From NCBI RefSeq assembly GCF_035046485.1, contig NC_085138.1, positions 12,651,329 through 12,715,328 of the forward strand: a stretch of DNA of 64,000 nucleotides, written 5' to 3'. Below are positions 23,401 to 34,841 of this stretch, piece by piece. Position numbers and translations under genes: made by a program. The stretch comes from Aedes albopictus. Lineage: Eukaryota; Arthropoda; Insecta; Diptera; Culicidae. A model generated the notes under the pieces. It was not told where the DNA came from and did not search any database. It worked only from the letters and a program-made list of their open reading frames with translations. The number at the start of each line of letters is the position of its first letter. Position 1 is the first letter of the stretch.

Positions 23401-24229
23401 GCGCTTTTCGGAACGTCTCTCAAAGACTTGTAACCATATGTTACAAGATTTTATGATTTTGAATATGTGCTATTTGTTTGGATACTGTCACGTTAGTAGG
23501 TTAGTAGGTGTTGGGTTAGTAGGGTTAATTAAATTAGAATTGTATGTTTGTTAGTAGGGTTAGATAGTTTCAAATTTCAATTTGTTAGAACATTACAACG
23601 GTATATAGTGTGGGGACAAGGGGAAGACATGTTGCCTGAGACATAGTGGGAAGAACAACATTATGAGGCGGGCGTAGACCGCAGGACAAAAGGGGGTGGT
23701 AACAATAGTTGTCCCTGGAAGAGGTGAAGACAGGAATTGACCCACAAGGACCCGCCATTCCTCATAAAGTGTCTGGCGTTCGTGTGCTTCGGATCGTTAA
23801 AAAAGTAAAATAAAAGTGTCCCTAGAAGTTTGAAAAGTGAGTGGTGAAACGATACGGGTGATTAGCTACGGTTCAATCCGGACCTTTTGTGTTACATACC
23901 TTACGGTACACCGCCATTTTGTAGGCCAGTTACGAACTGGTGAAGCACACGATTCGGCCTAGTGGTCCCTTGTTGGCCACTACGCCTAACCGTAAACGAT
24001 TGAACCCGCTCTGGTCCTGCGAGGCCATAATTGTTAAGGTGCGATTCCTCGGACCCCTACGGGTGTCCTAACCGCCAAAGAGGACCCTTCTCGGCAGAAT
24101 CAATCCGGCCTTGTCCTGGGCGCAGCAGTATCGGCGAGCGCTCGTCCACCGAATCGGTGGCACCGATCAAGACTTCAGGTAGTGCACCACCAACAGCAGC
24201 AGTAACGGTACGTCCCACAAAACCCTAAT
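23400..24229. other. Unassigned, with a TTAGTAGG mini-repeat
   Basis: Around 23491-23527 the unit TTAGTAGG(G/T) repeats four or five times. The rest (GGGGACAAGG..., GGACCCGCCATTCCTC...) looks like LTR or leader sequence of a retroelement but has no partner in the window. No gene. Confidence 0.35.
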
Positions 24230-24413
24230 ATTTTTTTTTCTATCTGTATTAACGAGATTTTTAGCCCTAGGCTAGTTCATCTCGGGACCCACGCTTTACT
24301 TCCCTTCCGAAGGAAGAACTCGCATTTTGCGAGTTTGTCGGGAGTGGGATTCGATCCCCCCAGGTCCTCGGCGTGATAGTCAAGTGTTCTAACCATCACA
24401 CCAGGTCCGCTCT
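24230..24413 (-). mobile_element. tRNA-derived SINE
   Basis: On the minus strand an A box (TGGTGTGATGGTTAG, about 24390-24403) and a B box (GATCGAATCCC, about 24346-24357) have the spacing of a tRNA-type pol III promoter. The sequence around the B box fails a full tRNA cloverleaf, so it is a SINE rather than a tRNA gene. Confidence 0.75.
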
Positions 24414-24834
24414 ATGAAAACCCTAATAAAACTACCCACTCTACACCATAAATCACAATAGTTTTCAATAAATTCAACCCACACCATTCTTAGATTTTCA
24501 ATAAAGCCAATATTTCATTCATAGTTGAACACTTTTAATTCCCATAGCCTAAGTAAGAAAGTGTATGCACGTTGGACGCGGAGCCCCTCCGATTGCCCAG
24601 TAGTAGGCCGGCCTTGAGACCTAGTTCTAAGGGTCCCTTGCTACTGCAGTTTTACCGCGAGTTTTGCCCGGGTAACAGACTAGCCGTGTCATGTATTGCT
24701 CCAAACTTCCATCAATCTCTTGCTTGATTGCCCGAGCTGAAGAGAATTATCAACAGCATAACAAGCGCATAACAAAATCAACAGCATGACAAAATATTCA
24801 TGCTGTGGGAGTACGGGATCATTCCTTCTTCTTC

Positions 24835-25110
24835 TCTATGGCTCGACGTTCGCATTGGAACTTGACCTGTCTCTCTTCAACTTAGTGTTCTTAAAAACGA
24901 TTTCTTCACCCTGGCTTACCGGTTAAGCCGAGGTGAAGAAATCGGCCCTTAGAGCACTTCTGCAGTTATTAATTGAAGGAGTTTCTTTGCCTGCCATTGC
25001 ATGTATTTGTACATTGCGTGGCAAGTACATTGATACACTATGCCCAGGGAGTTGAGAAAATTTTCCCGACCGGAATAGCCTTAACCACTAGGCTAACTGG
25101 AGACCCCAGG
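24835..25110 (-). mobile_element. tRNA-derived SINE (Feilai type) with a small palindrome inserted
   Basis: The minus strand starts with GTTAGCCTAGTGGTTAAGG (A-box type). It shares body and tail words with the SINE at 25322-25612 (CTGGGCATAGTGTATC, TTAATAACTG..GAAGTGCT, GAACACTAAG). It is interrupted at 24892-24950 by a ~45-base palindrome with ends GATTTCTTCACC/GGTGAAGAAATC. Confidence 0.75.
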
Positions 25111-25321
25111 GATCATTACAGGTATTTTCAAAAGCTTCAGTGGACGTCTCTAACGTATCGTTTCCAGCCAGAAGCTGCTTCATCGTCTTCAATAACATTT
25201 GCAACAGGGTTAGCTGAATTTTCATCAGACATCATGATTTTTTTAGGGCTTCATGAATTGAACCGCAACTACGTCTTGAACTCATTCTGAATTTGAACAC
25301 TTTCCGATGATCAAAAATTAG

Positions 25322-25612
25322 TCTTATCGTGGATTTCGCAGACGTAGCCGAGGCGGTAAACGCACGGGTATTCAGCATGACCATGCTGAGGGTGACGGGT
25401 TCGATTCCCGGTCGGTCCAGGATCTTTTCGTAAAGGAAATTTCCTTGACTTCCTTGGGCATAGAGTATCTTCGTGCCTGCCACACGATATACACATGCAA
25501 AATGGTCATTGGCAGAGGAAGCTCTCAGTTAATAACTGTGGAAGTGCTCATAGAACACTAAGCTGAGAAGCAGGCTTGGTCCCAGGAGGACGTTACGCCA
25601 AGAAGAGGAAGA
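25322..25612 (+). mobile_element. tRNA-derived SINE (Feilai type)
   Basis: A box TAGCCGAGGCGGT (about 25345) and B box GGTTCGATTCC (25398-25408) are followed by the tail words TTAATAACTGTGGAAGTGCT, AAGCTGAGAAGCAGGC and an AAGAAGAGGAAGAGG end. This matches the general plan of the Aedes Feilai SINE as I recall it. The ORFs across it are not coding. Confidence 0.8.
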
Positions 25613-25624
25613 GGAGAGGAGCTA

Positions 25625-26110
25625 CAAAAAACCTACAGTAGGAACGGTGCAGAGTCCATCACTGATGTGACCTTCTGGAGCCCGGGTCTAAACCCTATCT
25701 CGAACTGGAGGGTGACGCACAGTGACCATCCGGCGACTTGATACAGGGTGGAACACGGAGGAAGACGGCCACAGCCGAAGGTCATCGACCGTCATCGGCG
25801 ATGGCTGACCTTGCGCTCGATAAGCCAGCATTTGTGGAGCGATCACTTATAGAGGGTAACACCGACGATCTATCCAGCGATGATCTAGTCGGAACCCTAA
25901 GCCGTGCATGTGATGCCGTAATACGAAGGTGATCCCTACCCAGAAATGGACGTAAACCGGTATACAGGTGGTGTCCAGAAATAGCAGAGCTTCGCGCATC
26001 CTGCCCAAGAGCTAGAAAGAGGATGTAGAGAGCTCGCACCGATGAAGGTAAAATGGAACGAAATAAGGCCTACAGGGCGGTTAAACTGACACTGAACAAA
26101 GAGATTAGTT
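25625..26110 (+). pseudogene. R1-type LINE endonuclease/linker fragment
   Basis: The + strand reads, with frame shifts, SITDVTFWSPGL, then RVTHSDH, and later a W(W/S)PEIAELRASCPRARKR and NKAYRAVKLTLNKEI stretch. This wording is the end of the endonuclease plus the linker of R1-clade ORF2. The RT is missing. Confidence 0.7.
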
Positions 26111-26324
26111 TTCTCATTCTATAAAAAAGACCACGTGCTGGTTGACGGGCGTCATTTTTTAGACGTTATAGATGTGAATCGTAGCAGGCTGTGCACACGA
26201 GCGTATGCGTTTTAAAAACTATAACGCGTTTTTTTTTGCTCCGCGTTGTTTTGAATATGGCCGCTCGAATTTGGAAACGGGTAGCCAATTTTACCTCGGA
26301 AAGTGCTTGCAAATCGATCTTCGG

Positions 26325-26612
26325 TGTTCAACATATTTCAGGCCAAACATGTCTAAAGGTCCTATCTGCAGAAGAGAAGCTCTCTTTGGTTTCCCTCTCT
26401 TTCGTTAATATCTCAGCTGTTTATTTGTATTATGGTTGTCTCCTTGCATTGAACGATGGTCAAAACAATCGTCTTTCGATTTGTACTGCAAAAATAATTG
26501 AAAAGTGTACCATTAAATTGCAATAATTGAAAGAGAAAGTGAACAAAGAGAGCCTCTCAAATGCAGATAGGACCTATTGAAATGTTTGGCCTGATTTCTC
26601 TTACCTGACGAT
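26325..26612. repeat. Foldback element
   Basis: CAGGCCAAACAT.T...AGGTCCTATCTGCA at the left pairs with TGCAGATAGGACCTATTGAA and ATGTTTGGCCTGATTTCTCT at the right. The inner arm carries GCTCTCTTTG and its complement. Related in plan to 18708-18995. Confidence 0.7.
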
Positions 26613-26853
26613 TTAGGGGATCACATAGTCTTAGGAAGAATAGTTCGTGATTGCTGTGAGAGTTTGTTTTTTTTCTGTAGATCGTGTGGGTGCCTAGAAA
26701 CGTTGACCTTCCACTAACAGCACGATAAGAGTTAAAACGATAAGAGTTAGAAGTTTGACGTCAAAGAACGATTTGTAGAGCGAAACAGGGGCCACAACTT
26801 TGCCAAAGAAAGAATTTTAATTCATTACGCATGTTTCAAAGATAATTGACATA

Positions 26854-27683
26854 GGGTAAATGTACCAATAGTGGTGCTATTAGTAGCTCCTTGTAGAAAA
26901 ATAATTGAATAAAATTGATAATACCACAAAATAAAAAGTCTGAAAACGTTAATCGGTAGTTTTTCACCTAAATTTGCTACGAAAAATATAAAAACCATTG
27001 TTTATTACAGTTTTTGCTAATAAATCACTTGCACCAACTATAGGTACACGGTTCCTATTATGGAGGTAAAATTTAACATTGGTTCCTGTAGTGGTGCATC
27101 CCATTGAATTCTTATGGGACCCACCACTATAGGAACACTACCACCACTATAGGTGCAAAGGAGCAAACAATTTAAGGAAAATAATTGTTTAAAATAGGGT
27201 TTTCGGCAAATCCTGAACACAAAACTCAATTAATGTTATTACTTAGTTATGATGCATCTATTAAAAATGCCATTTGCAAGCTTTTTGGTCGAAATAGTGG
27301 TAAATTGGGTTCTTTAGGGGTATCCGGATTATTTCATAATCGGATTCTCCGCCCAAAAATTAGTCGAAATCCAAAATTTCATAATTTTTGGAGTCCAGAA
27401 ACTATTTTTAAAATGCATTTTAAGTTTGTATGGGGAAAATTTTTTGTTCGGGTCGAACTGTCACTTTATCGATTGAACTGTCATTCTATCCACGAAAATT
27501 AAAACTGTTTTGTTAATTTAACCATCAAAACAAAGGTATTGGAGTCCAATAAAATCACGTTATACTCAGAAAATTGAGCTCTTTCGATTAGAATATAGAA
27601 AATATCAATATTTTATTCACTAAACAACCCGATTGCCACTACCACCACTATTGGTACTACCTCCACTAAGGGAGTTTTTACCC
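26854..27683. mobile_element. TA-flanked MITE with CCACCACTAT motifs
   Basis: The ends GGGTAAATGTACCAATAGTGG and ...GTTTTTACCC are flanked by TA (26852-26853; 27684-27685). A CACCACTATAGG(T/A)AC-like motif recurs inside at about 27030-27160. The right end has an extra insertion (CTACCTCCACTAAGGGAG) within the terminal repeat. Confidence 0.7.
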
Positions 27684-27689
27684 TAACAA

Positions 27690-27985
27690 CAGATCTACGA
27701 ACTAAGCAAACTCTTTCGGCTCCGACTGTCATCAATATTGCAATTGTAATGCCTTGAAATGAAATCAAATGGAAAACTTTCAGTAAATTCGCTTTGTAGA
27801 GCACGTCCACATCCACCTTGGATTCGTCAGCTTCCAGATGCTCTATCGTCATTCTGGGCGTCCTCGTGCTGCTGCCAATTTCCTTACCCATTACCTTACG
27901 TTGCATTAATTTGTAGAAGCATCCTCCGATTACTCCGGAACCGTTGATTAGGGAATTCGTTGGGGACAATGCATCTTCCACTAGT
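27690..27985 (-). CDS. Exon-like ORF, unknown protein
   Basis: Just after a good minus-strand acceptor (GGTTTTTACAG, ending at about 27999) the frame reads SAGLLVEDALSPTNSLINGS, then FYKLMQRKVMGKEIGSSTRT, MTIEHLEADESKVDVDVLYK and ANLLKVFHLI. Composition is unlike the surrounding repeats and looks like real coding sequence. I do not recognise the family. The far end runs into the TA MITE at 27685, so it may be a gene fragment cut by that insertion or a retrocopied exon. Confidence 0.35.
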
Positions 27986-27999
27986 AAGCCCGCGGAAAC

Positions 28000-30090
28000 T
28001 GTAAAAACCGACGAGATTTTTTACCATCAAAAAAGTAAACAACGCAATTCTTGATAATAATACTTTGACATTTGACAGATCTAGCCAAACCAAAGAATAA
28101 GTAATAATTTAGTTATTAAGTGTTGTAATGATAGTTCCAAATCAAAAATTTTATTTTGATGTGCCTATGTTGTAGAAATACTATTTAGACATATTGTAAA
28201 TGTAAATGTAACGGACAACCGCAATTTATTAATGGATTGTTGTAATAATGTACTGTGAACATCATTTGAATTTACTTTTAGATCAAAGTTTAGAGACATG
28301 GATAAATCCTTCAATAGGATTCACGTTACAGTACCGATCACAAACATTAATTCGAATGCCTTTTTTTTTCAATAAATTCAAATTTATTTTTTCATTTTTT
28401 CACACGATTTCTTCGAAGTTACTTAGACTACATTGCGGAGGGTGAATTACGTAAAAAGATAATTTTCATTCGTTTGTTTAACATAATTTGTTCGAAGATA
28501 CTCGATATTTCAACACGATTCTGATTTTAGGCGGACGCATCTATTGCGTAAAAAGGATTTGGTGTATTGCAAACTTAATGTTAATATTTTAATAGGGGAA
28601 TTTTATGCCTCTATTATTAGTAATAATCTATTCGACTTGGGTCGTTCATTCAATTTAAATTGTGATAAGAACAGTTTATACCATTTTGAACGGTACTGTA
28701 ACTATTTCAGATCAGCTGCCATATTGCTTCTTCAGGCAGGTTCACAATCAATCATCACAAAGAGGTATTATTTGGATAATTCATTTAGCGTGATCATGTC
28801 AAATCACTGGCGCTGAATTTATGGGCGAGCAAAAATGATGCTTTCACGATAAATTTCGAACCGCATGTAAAACATCACTATCATTACTACGTAACACATT
28901 TCTGAATTGTTTTTCTGAATAGTTTCGAATAGCCATCGAAGCCATCGATAAGAAAATATGCATCGGGTTGATGTAATTAAACATAAGTGTATTAATAAAA
29001 ACAGTCATTTTCCATTTTTTTCCCGACAATTTTCGCTTCACATTGATTTTCTTCTAAATTAGCAATGAAAGATATATCACTTTAAATTAGCGTAATCTCA
29101 ACATCTGCATATGGTATGCGATATAAGTGTATTTTCTAAGTTGATATTGCTTGGAATCAGCTTAGTTTCAACTTATAAATATGACTGTATTATAAATGAA
29201 TTTTGCGAGTTTTAATATAGGCAAATGATTTAATTATAACTAATATTTACTCAAACGTGCAATTCAACGTTTTTTTCATTTTTAGTATTATAAGAGTATT
29301 CGATTACATCTTATGTAACTCGTAAGATGTTTTATGAGCCGCCATTTTTTGCGCTGTTTTGATGATATAGGTGTTCAATTTTAAGCAAATATAATTAGAA
29401 AAATACTTCTGATTAAGTTGTAGAAGTGAATTTCTAACTGTTATCTTACAAGCTGTGTTACTTGGGTTGTTCAAGGGTGGAAAAGTAGGCCATTTCGCTG
29501 CCATCTCACTGATTGAAAAGTATGCACTTTCGAAACGTGATTACAAAAATTACTATTCCGATAGCGATGTAATCGTTGTAACAACTGGATTTCCCATTGT
29601 TTCTCATTCGGTCATCAAGCAGCGAGTACGAAAACCGGGCTAGCAGGAAGTATACTTACAACAGCCGTTAGTGCAGCTTTTCGCTTTTCTTGGCGCGAGT
29701 AATTTAGGTTAAAAAGACCCAGAAGATCATCATTGGATTAACATAATCTAACTTTCTAATAATTTCATCCGTTTCCTAAAATAAAAGTAATGTAAAATTG
29801 TTTGGAGAAATTTATCAGTCAATACTTACCAGAAACTGAATTTTTCGTGTTTCGTGTTTTTTGTATTTGCATAAACAGTAGTTTGTTACTCATAGCAACA
29901 TTGGCGGGGTACTATATTTTTAATATGTAGTAGAGTGCAAGGTAACATTATACGGAAGTATTATAGTTTTTTGGTTTAGTACTTCATGAACCCCGAAATC
30001 CCATACCAATGTATGGGAGTTGAACGACTTAATTTGGACTTTGGTGATATGCTCTTTCACATCAAAGTATCATCACACGGTCTTACATGG
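28000..30090. other. AT-rich intergenic spacer
   Basis: No gene, RNA or paired terminal repeats identified. ORFs here are short and Lys/Asn/Ile-rich, as expected by chance. Confidence 0.5.
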
Positions 30091-30425
30091 TTCTAGGCTT
30101 TGCAGACGGTATTGCTCTTATCGGCATCGATCGTAGAGCAGTGGACGAAGCTTATGCATCTCTTTAGGGAAACAACGAGGATAGATTTGACGTTTAATTA
30201 GACCAAGATGAAGTACATGATGGCGGGTAGTGATAGAGGCAGACCTAGTGGTGTTAGAGCTGAGGTAATGATTGATGGGGATGTGTTTGAAGTTGTTAGA
30301 GAATCTATCTCGAATCGGGCCCTCTATTGCGTAACCAGCTTAGGTCCCGTAACTTGTAACTTGAACGGTAGCCCTCTACGGTCATGAGGCGACCGACCAA
30401 GATCGTCCAAGACCGACGGGTGCTT
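30091..30425 (+). pseudogene. RTE-type LINE RT fragment
   Basis: It reads GFADGIALIGIDRRAVDEAY and, further on, VALYGHEAT, with several stops and shifts. It is a diverged relative of the RTE-type copy at 49702-50043, with the catalytic FADD decayed to FADG. Confidence 0.7.
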
Positions 30426-30928
30426 TACTGTTAACGTTCGGCACTGGAGGAAAGTTATTTTGTAGTCAACAAGGTATAGATAGAAAGAATTTCTGAAAAA
30501 TAAATAGGGTGATAAAGGGTATTATCGGCAGGTTTATTCTCTACGTCATGGGGGGTTGTTGTCAGCAAAATTGCCTGAAACTTGGTCATATAATTCAGCT
30601 TGATTGGGAAAGATTTTAGGCCAATTTTGAGTTTAATAGGTTTAAAAAATCCCCCCATGACGAAGAGAACAAAACGGCCGAAGAAACGTAAGTTCCCCTA
30701 TATTAATTCCTGTAGATATTGATCAAAGCTAGGGAATTGAGTGTTGAAAAGTAGAAAAAGACAACTAGTTGACCTTTTTATGTAGTTTTATCGTTTATGT
30801 GCTTGATAACTTAAGCTGTAAAACCTGCTTTCAATTTGATTTTCGGTTAAATCACTCCAACTGTATGTTGTCTCGTCAGTCATACTGTATCCTGGTGAGT
30901 TTAGTTTTTAAGAATTACCAATCACGGG

Positions 30929-32399
30929 CTAGTAGTTCATCAATCCGAACTGAACTAGTAAAATGAGATAACTAGTCATGGTTGCAGCAGCCTGAAAGTA
31001 GTCAAAACCAAAGGAAAGATAATAGTCAAATGGCTTTTTTTTAGTTCTCTCTAACTGTAGCTTATTCTTGTTTTATGGTAGGCTTACTGAATATGCGAGA
31101 GTAAAATCCACCGCAAAACAGTCGTACAACCTTACTCGATAGTCTCGGTGCAACATTTCCAGGGTGAAAGTTTCGATCTGAAATGTATTTTTACAGTTTT
31201 TACATTCCTGAACACACTTTTCTATTGAACTTACACTCTGTTCAACGCAAGGGCCAACATCGCAAAAGAAAAATTCATTCAGTAGTAATGCCGTCGTTTC
31301 CGCCTACAAATGATTGAGAAATTAACAAAACAGAAAGTTTGGCATATAAGAGCAATGTTACCGTTTTTGTCATATGAGCACTAAACCATATTGAGTAGTA
31401 GAACTGCAGTAAGCACATCAACATGAAGAGTGTCGAACTAAGTGCCTGGCCATAAGAGGCATTTTGGATTAACAAGCTGTTCATAAGGTAGATGTAGTTG
31501 TAGTAAGCCTAGAAGGATAAACATTAACAGTTTACTAAATCATCCAAAAACAACAAGATATATACAACCTCAGTCAACACTACGAAGAATTGAAACAACG
31601 TAGTAATCATCAACGGCAAACTCAAAATTCTGGTCATCTGTTCAACAGCTTCTGTTGTCATCCGATGTAGGTAACAAAGATGATTTAATTCCGAGCTCAT
31701 CTTGTAGAATATTTTCGCTTTGGTTAGATGGCTCCGACTCCCGAGAAGTTCTTTTTCGTTGAGTTGGTGAAGAGTGCGGACTACTGCAGTCACTCTACTG
31801 TTAAGTTTTTGGTACAGTATTGAGGTTACAATAGTGGTGGATTGAAACAGATTGCTAATCATCAATATAAACATTACGGAGTAGCTATTCAGTATCCACG
31901 AGGCAAGGTAACTGAATTCCATCCCTATACTGAATGGAATATACATGCCAAACGTTATGGGAAATAATACGTAATCCACTAAAATGACCTTTCGAAGGTA
32001 TTTTTTGAGAAGGTTTTCATCAATGCAATCCGTTTCAGAATAAACACTGAAAAAAATTTTCGCGAAAAGATTGAAAATTTCTACCACATTTCCTCTTTCC
32101 AGCAACATTTTCAGGCAGAACGAGAACAGCACTAAATAGTTTATAGCCAATTCCAAGATCACCATCGTATTGCTTAGAACTGACGTGATGTTGTAGACCA
32201 TTGTGATCAGAATGTAGTAAGGAATTGGTAGGAAAAAAACGACAAATATGGTTTGCACAATAGACATCAGCAGGTTCCATCGGGACTGGTAGAATCGCTT
32301 GCGTTTGGAGTCGAATGTTAGGGGAAATATTCCCAAAACTTGAAGGAGGCGAAAAACAAAGATTTTTAGACGGAACACGGTCTGGTAAGTTGTGTGCAT
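30929..32399 (-). CDS. Gustatory receptor A (insect Gr family)
   Basis: Seven-pass membrane chemoreceptor, predicted 399 residues. Exons on the minus strand: 32399-31569, 31508-31362, 31303-31235, 31177-31088, 30991-30929, all joined in phase 0 with GT/AG borders. The start reads MHTTYQTVFRLKIFVFRLLQ, then GIFPLTFDSKRKRF, typical of the Gr N-terminus before the first membrane segment. The penultimate exon of exactly 30 codons ends CFAVDFTLAYS. The last encodes AAATMTSYLILLVQFGLMNY, which fits the Gr TYhhhhhQF signature (SY-LILLV-QF). Insect receptors of this class form ligand-gated cation channels in sensory dendrites. First of four neighbours; the ligand cannot be read from sequence. No breaks seen. 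Confidence 0.9.
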
Positions 32400-32710
32400 T
32401 TTGTTGTTTCGGGTCGAACTATGATGAGGTTTTGGATATGAGCTGGAGGGTTGTGTGTTATTTCAGGAGGCATCACCAAATATAGATGAATAAATGTTTA
32501 CGTTACATAGGAAGTTGATAGCTTTGACAGGCAGTGTTGCTTTTTGACAACAAGTGTAAGACGCTGATAGCAGGAAATACTTTGGGTATGCTATGCACCC
32601 TATTCAATATACAGTTTCAGTTTCCAACATAACAGCTTCGAGCTTCATAACATACTAAAACTTGTTAGTATTAATATTTTTAGTTATAATTTAAGTTTAT
32701 TACTTGCTTT

Positions 32711-33124
32711 ATGGCAAAGGCTAGAAGGATTACAGAGATTTTTTTAAGGTATGCACTAAGAATCCTCGGATGGACCGCAGCAGAACTTCTCCGATACGAA
32801 GATCTTTGCTGTCTCGTTGACCTGGATACCATTAGTAGCAGACATAAGATCGCCGATATTGTGTTCTTCTGTAATATTCTAAGCGGACGAACAAAGAGTC
32901 CTTTCCTTTACGACCGATTCAGCTTCCACAACAGTCCAGTGCCACTTTGCCGGAGAAGGGTATTCGATCCTCCATTGCAGTCGAGAAATTATACGCAGCA
33001 TGAGCCTACTGTAAGATTCATGAATGAATTCAACGGACTACAAGATGTAATTTCTCTTAATATGACTACAGAAATGATTCGAGATAGATTAAGATTATTT
33101 TTAAGAAATCAATGGGCATTATAA
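32711..33124 (+). pseudogene. C-terminal fragment of a LINE ORF2
   Basis: A 137-codon open frame between receptors A and B reads RRITEIFLRYALRILGW, then HKIADIVFFCNILSGRTKSP, PVPLCRRRVFDPPLQSRNYT and ending LRLFLRNQWAL. The order ADI.FF..IL.G....P...R.RR.F is the C-terminal tail wording of Jockey/CR1-type LINEs. The RT is absent, so this is a 5'-truncated insertion rather than a host gene, although the frame is still open. Confidence 0.7.
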
Positions 33125-33242
33125 AGAAGAATGTTTTATCTAGTCTTTAAGTAGGGTAACGGGCTTGCAGCCAAAATATAAAACTGAATGCGTAGAGTTT
33201 TTGTTAACAAAAACTCCTATACTAGACATTGTTAGACGAAAG

Positions 33243-34650
33243 TCATTTATCTGTAGTTTCTGTGCCGACTGCTGATTGGATCTCCGTCAGTTGAAACTGA
33301 ATTGCGATGATTAAAAATGTTGTTATAGTTGCGGCAGTCTGTATGAAAATAGATCAAAAAATCGATTATTTATATTTAGAGAAAATATGATAAAAAATAA
33401 CCGATCTCATAAATGTGTAATCTACTTGAAACATTCCAAAGATTTCGATTTTGTAGCTGTTTAGTAGCAATTCAACTGTCCATTTTTCTATCTGAAATGT
33501 CAAATACCAACAGAGGTTAAGGAAATCGATTACTTTTTGGCAGATTCTTACAGTTTTCTCCAAACGCTCATCCAACTCCGATCGGATAAATCTGTTTATC
33601 AGGATGCCTGTTTTCTCCGCTCGGACACTGAGTAGTGTCGACGCCGAGATGATGTAGTAGAATTGCGTAGTCTGATAGATAAACATTCCTATACAGTGTA
33701 GATTTTTTTCGATACAGTATGGTAGATGATATCGGGCGTCTTGAAAGAACGATATGTATGTGTAAAAAAACTGAAAGAAAATTGTAGGCTGTTAGCGTTG
33801 TTTTTTGGAACTGTTTTTCGAGGCTACGCACACTGTGCATAAGTACGTTACAGTTCCATAAGATTGCTGCAGCCAAAGGTAGGCCTACTATGTTGACGAA
33901 CCGTTTTGTGAAGTAGACAGTCTTGCGATGAAACTCGGCTAGCTTTTGGACCTTGCAACCTATCGAATGACTAATGCGTTCTTTTCTGGTTGGTACGATA
34001 CTGAAGTCTTCGTCGTCGAACTTCCCTAGTTCTTGGGCAATTTCGTCAACTTTTGAATTGATTATCAAATAGAAATGAGCAACTGTGAAAACGATGGCAA
34101 GATATCCACTGTTTAGTGCCGAAATGAATACCATATAAACATATCCGCAAAGAGCAATCCATCCGAAGGGACATGCCTGACCGTAAGCGAAATAATTTAC
34201 TAGCACAAAGAGCAGCAACGCAATATCGATTATAAACATTTTGATCAGAAACTTTCTGACAAGAAAAAAATCTTGAGATATTCTATTGCATTGTCTCAAA
34301 AATGTCCACATTGCCATCCATTGATTGAGAATATCCATCAATTCGTGTCTGTAGCAAATGGCGATAATTCCAGCTGTCGTTACTACAACGTAGTTCAAAA
34401 TGTACTGCTGCCAGAGTAGAATATTGCTAACAACTGACGTTGGGTGCCTAGCATTATGAACTATTTCCAGGAACACAAACGGAGTTCCAAAAATGGATAT
34501 CGCCAGTACAATCACTGAATAGAAACATAGGAGCAGGCTTGGTTTGAAGCATCCGCATTTGGTGCAAAATTTGAACGGCAGTAGGCCATACAGCCGGGAT
34601 ATGTTGAATATCCAGATGGCTGCGATCCTAATCGATGGCTGAAGCTGCAT
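33243..34650 (-). CDS. Gustatory receptor B (insect Gr family)
   Basis: Predicted 407 residues, seven membrane segments. Exons on the minus strand: 34650-33832, 33770-33552, 33491-33402, 33338-33243, all phase 0. The first exon's donor is best placed at AGT|GTGCGT, since the next exon then continues in frame ([15 protein letters not shown]). The 219-base second exon equals the 150- and 69-base exons of receptor C combined, so an intron is missing here. The 30-codon exon ends [10 protein letters not shown]; the last begins [19 protein letters not shown], matching TYhhhhhQF as TF-LIIAI-QF. It starts 191 bp from receptor C, which is transcribed the other way. The C-terminal tail is about 12 residues longer than its neighbours'. 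Confidence 0.9.
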
Positions 34651-34841
34651 ATCGGGAGTGGAAGGGATCCGTTATTAGGTGCGAAGTCGTCAAACGCGAA
34701 TGGACAAATAACGAACGTTGGCATGTGCCAAACTGCATTGACGGATGCATTCTAGGGTGCATTACTTATTCAAAATTGCAATTTATTTACGCTTGGGTAA
34801 CGTGAGCTACCATGGCGGACTCATACACATAGTGTTTCATT
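34651..34841. promoter_or_regulatory. Shared bidirectional intergenic region of receptors B and C
   Basis: Only 191 bp separate the two divergent start codons, so both promoters must lie here or in overlapping 5' UTRs. I see an AT-rich core around 34765-34790 but no TATA box I would commit to. Upstream introns with remote promoters cannot be excluded. Confidence 0.55.

Noticed and set aside
22853..23423. Minus-strand ORFs with GGLGDSQ/GSFRGFAG-like repeats
   Set aside because: Produced by the CCTCTGAAAC array. Gly/Phe/Ser bias follows from the unit.
24031..24228. 65-codon ORF before the SINE
   Set aside because: Pro/Arg/Thr-rich with no homology signal that I recognise and no splice or promoter context.
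25391..25412. tRNA gene at the B box GGTTCGATTCC
   Set aside because: The surrounding sequence does not fold into a full cloverleaf, and it continues into a SINE body and AAGAAG tail.
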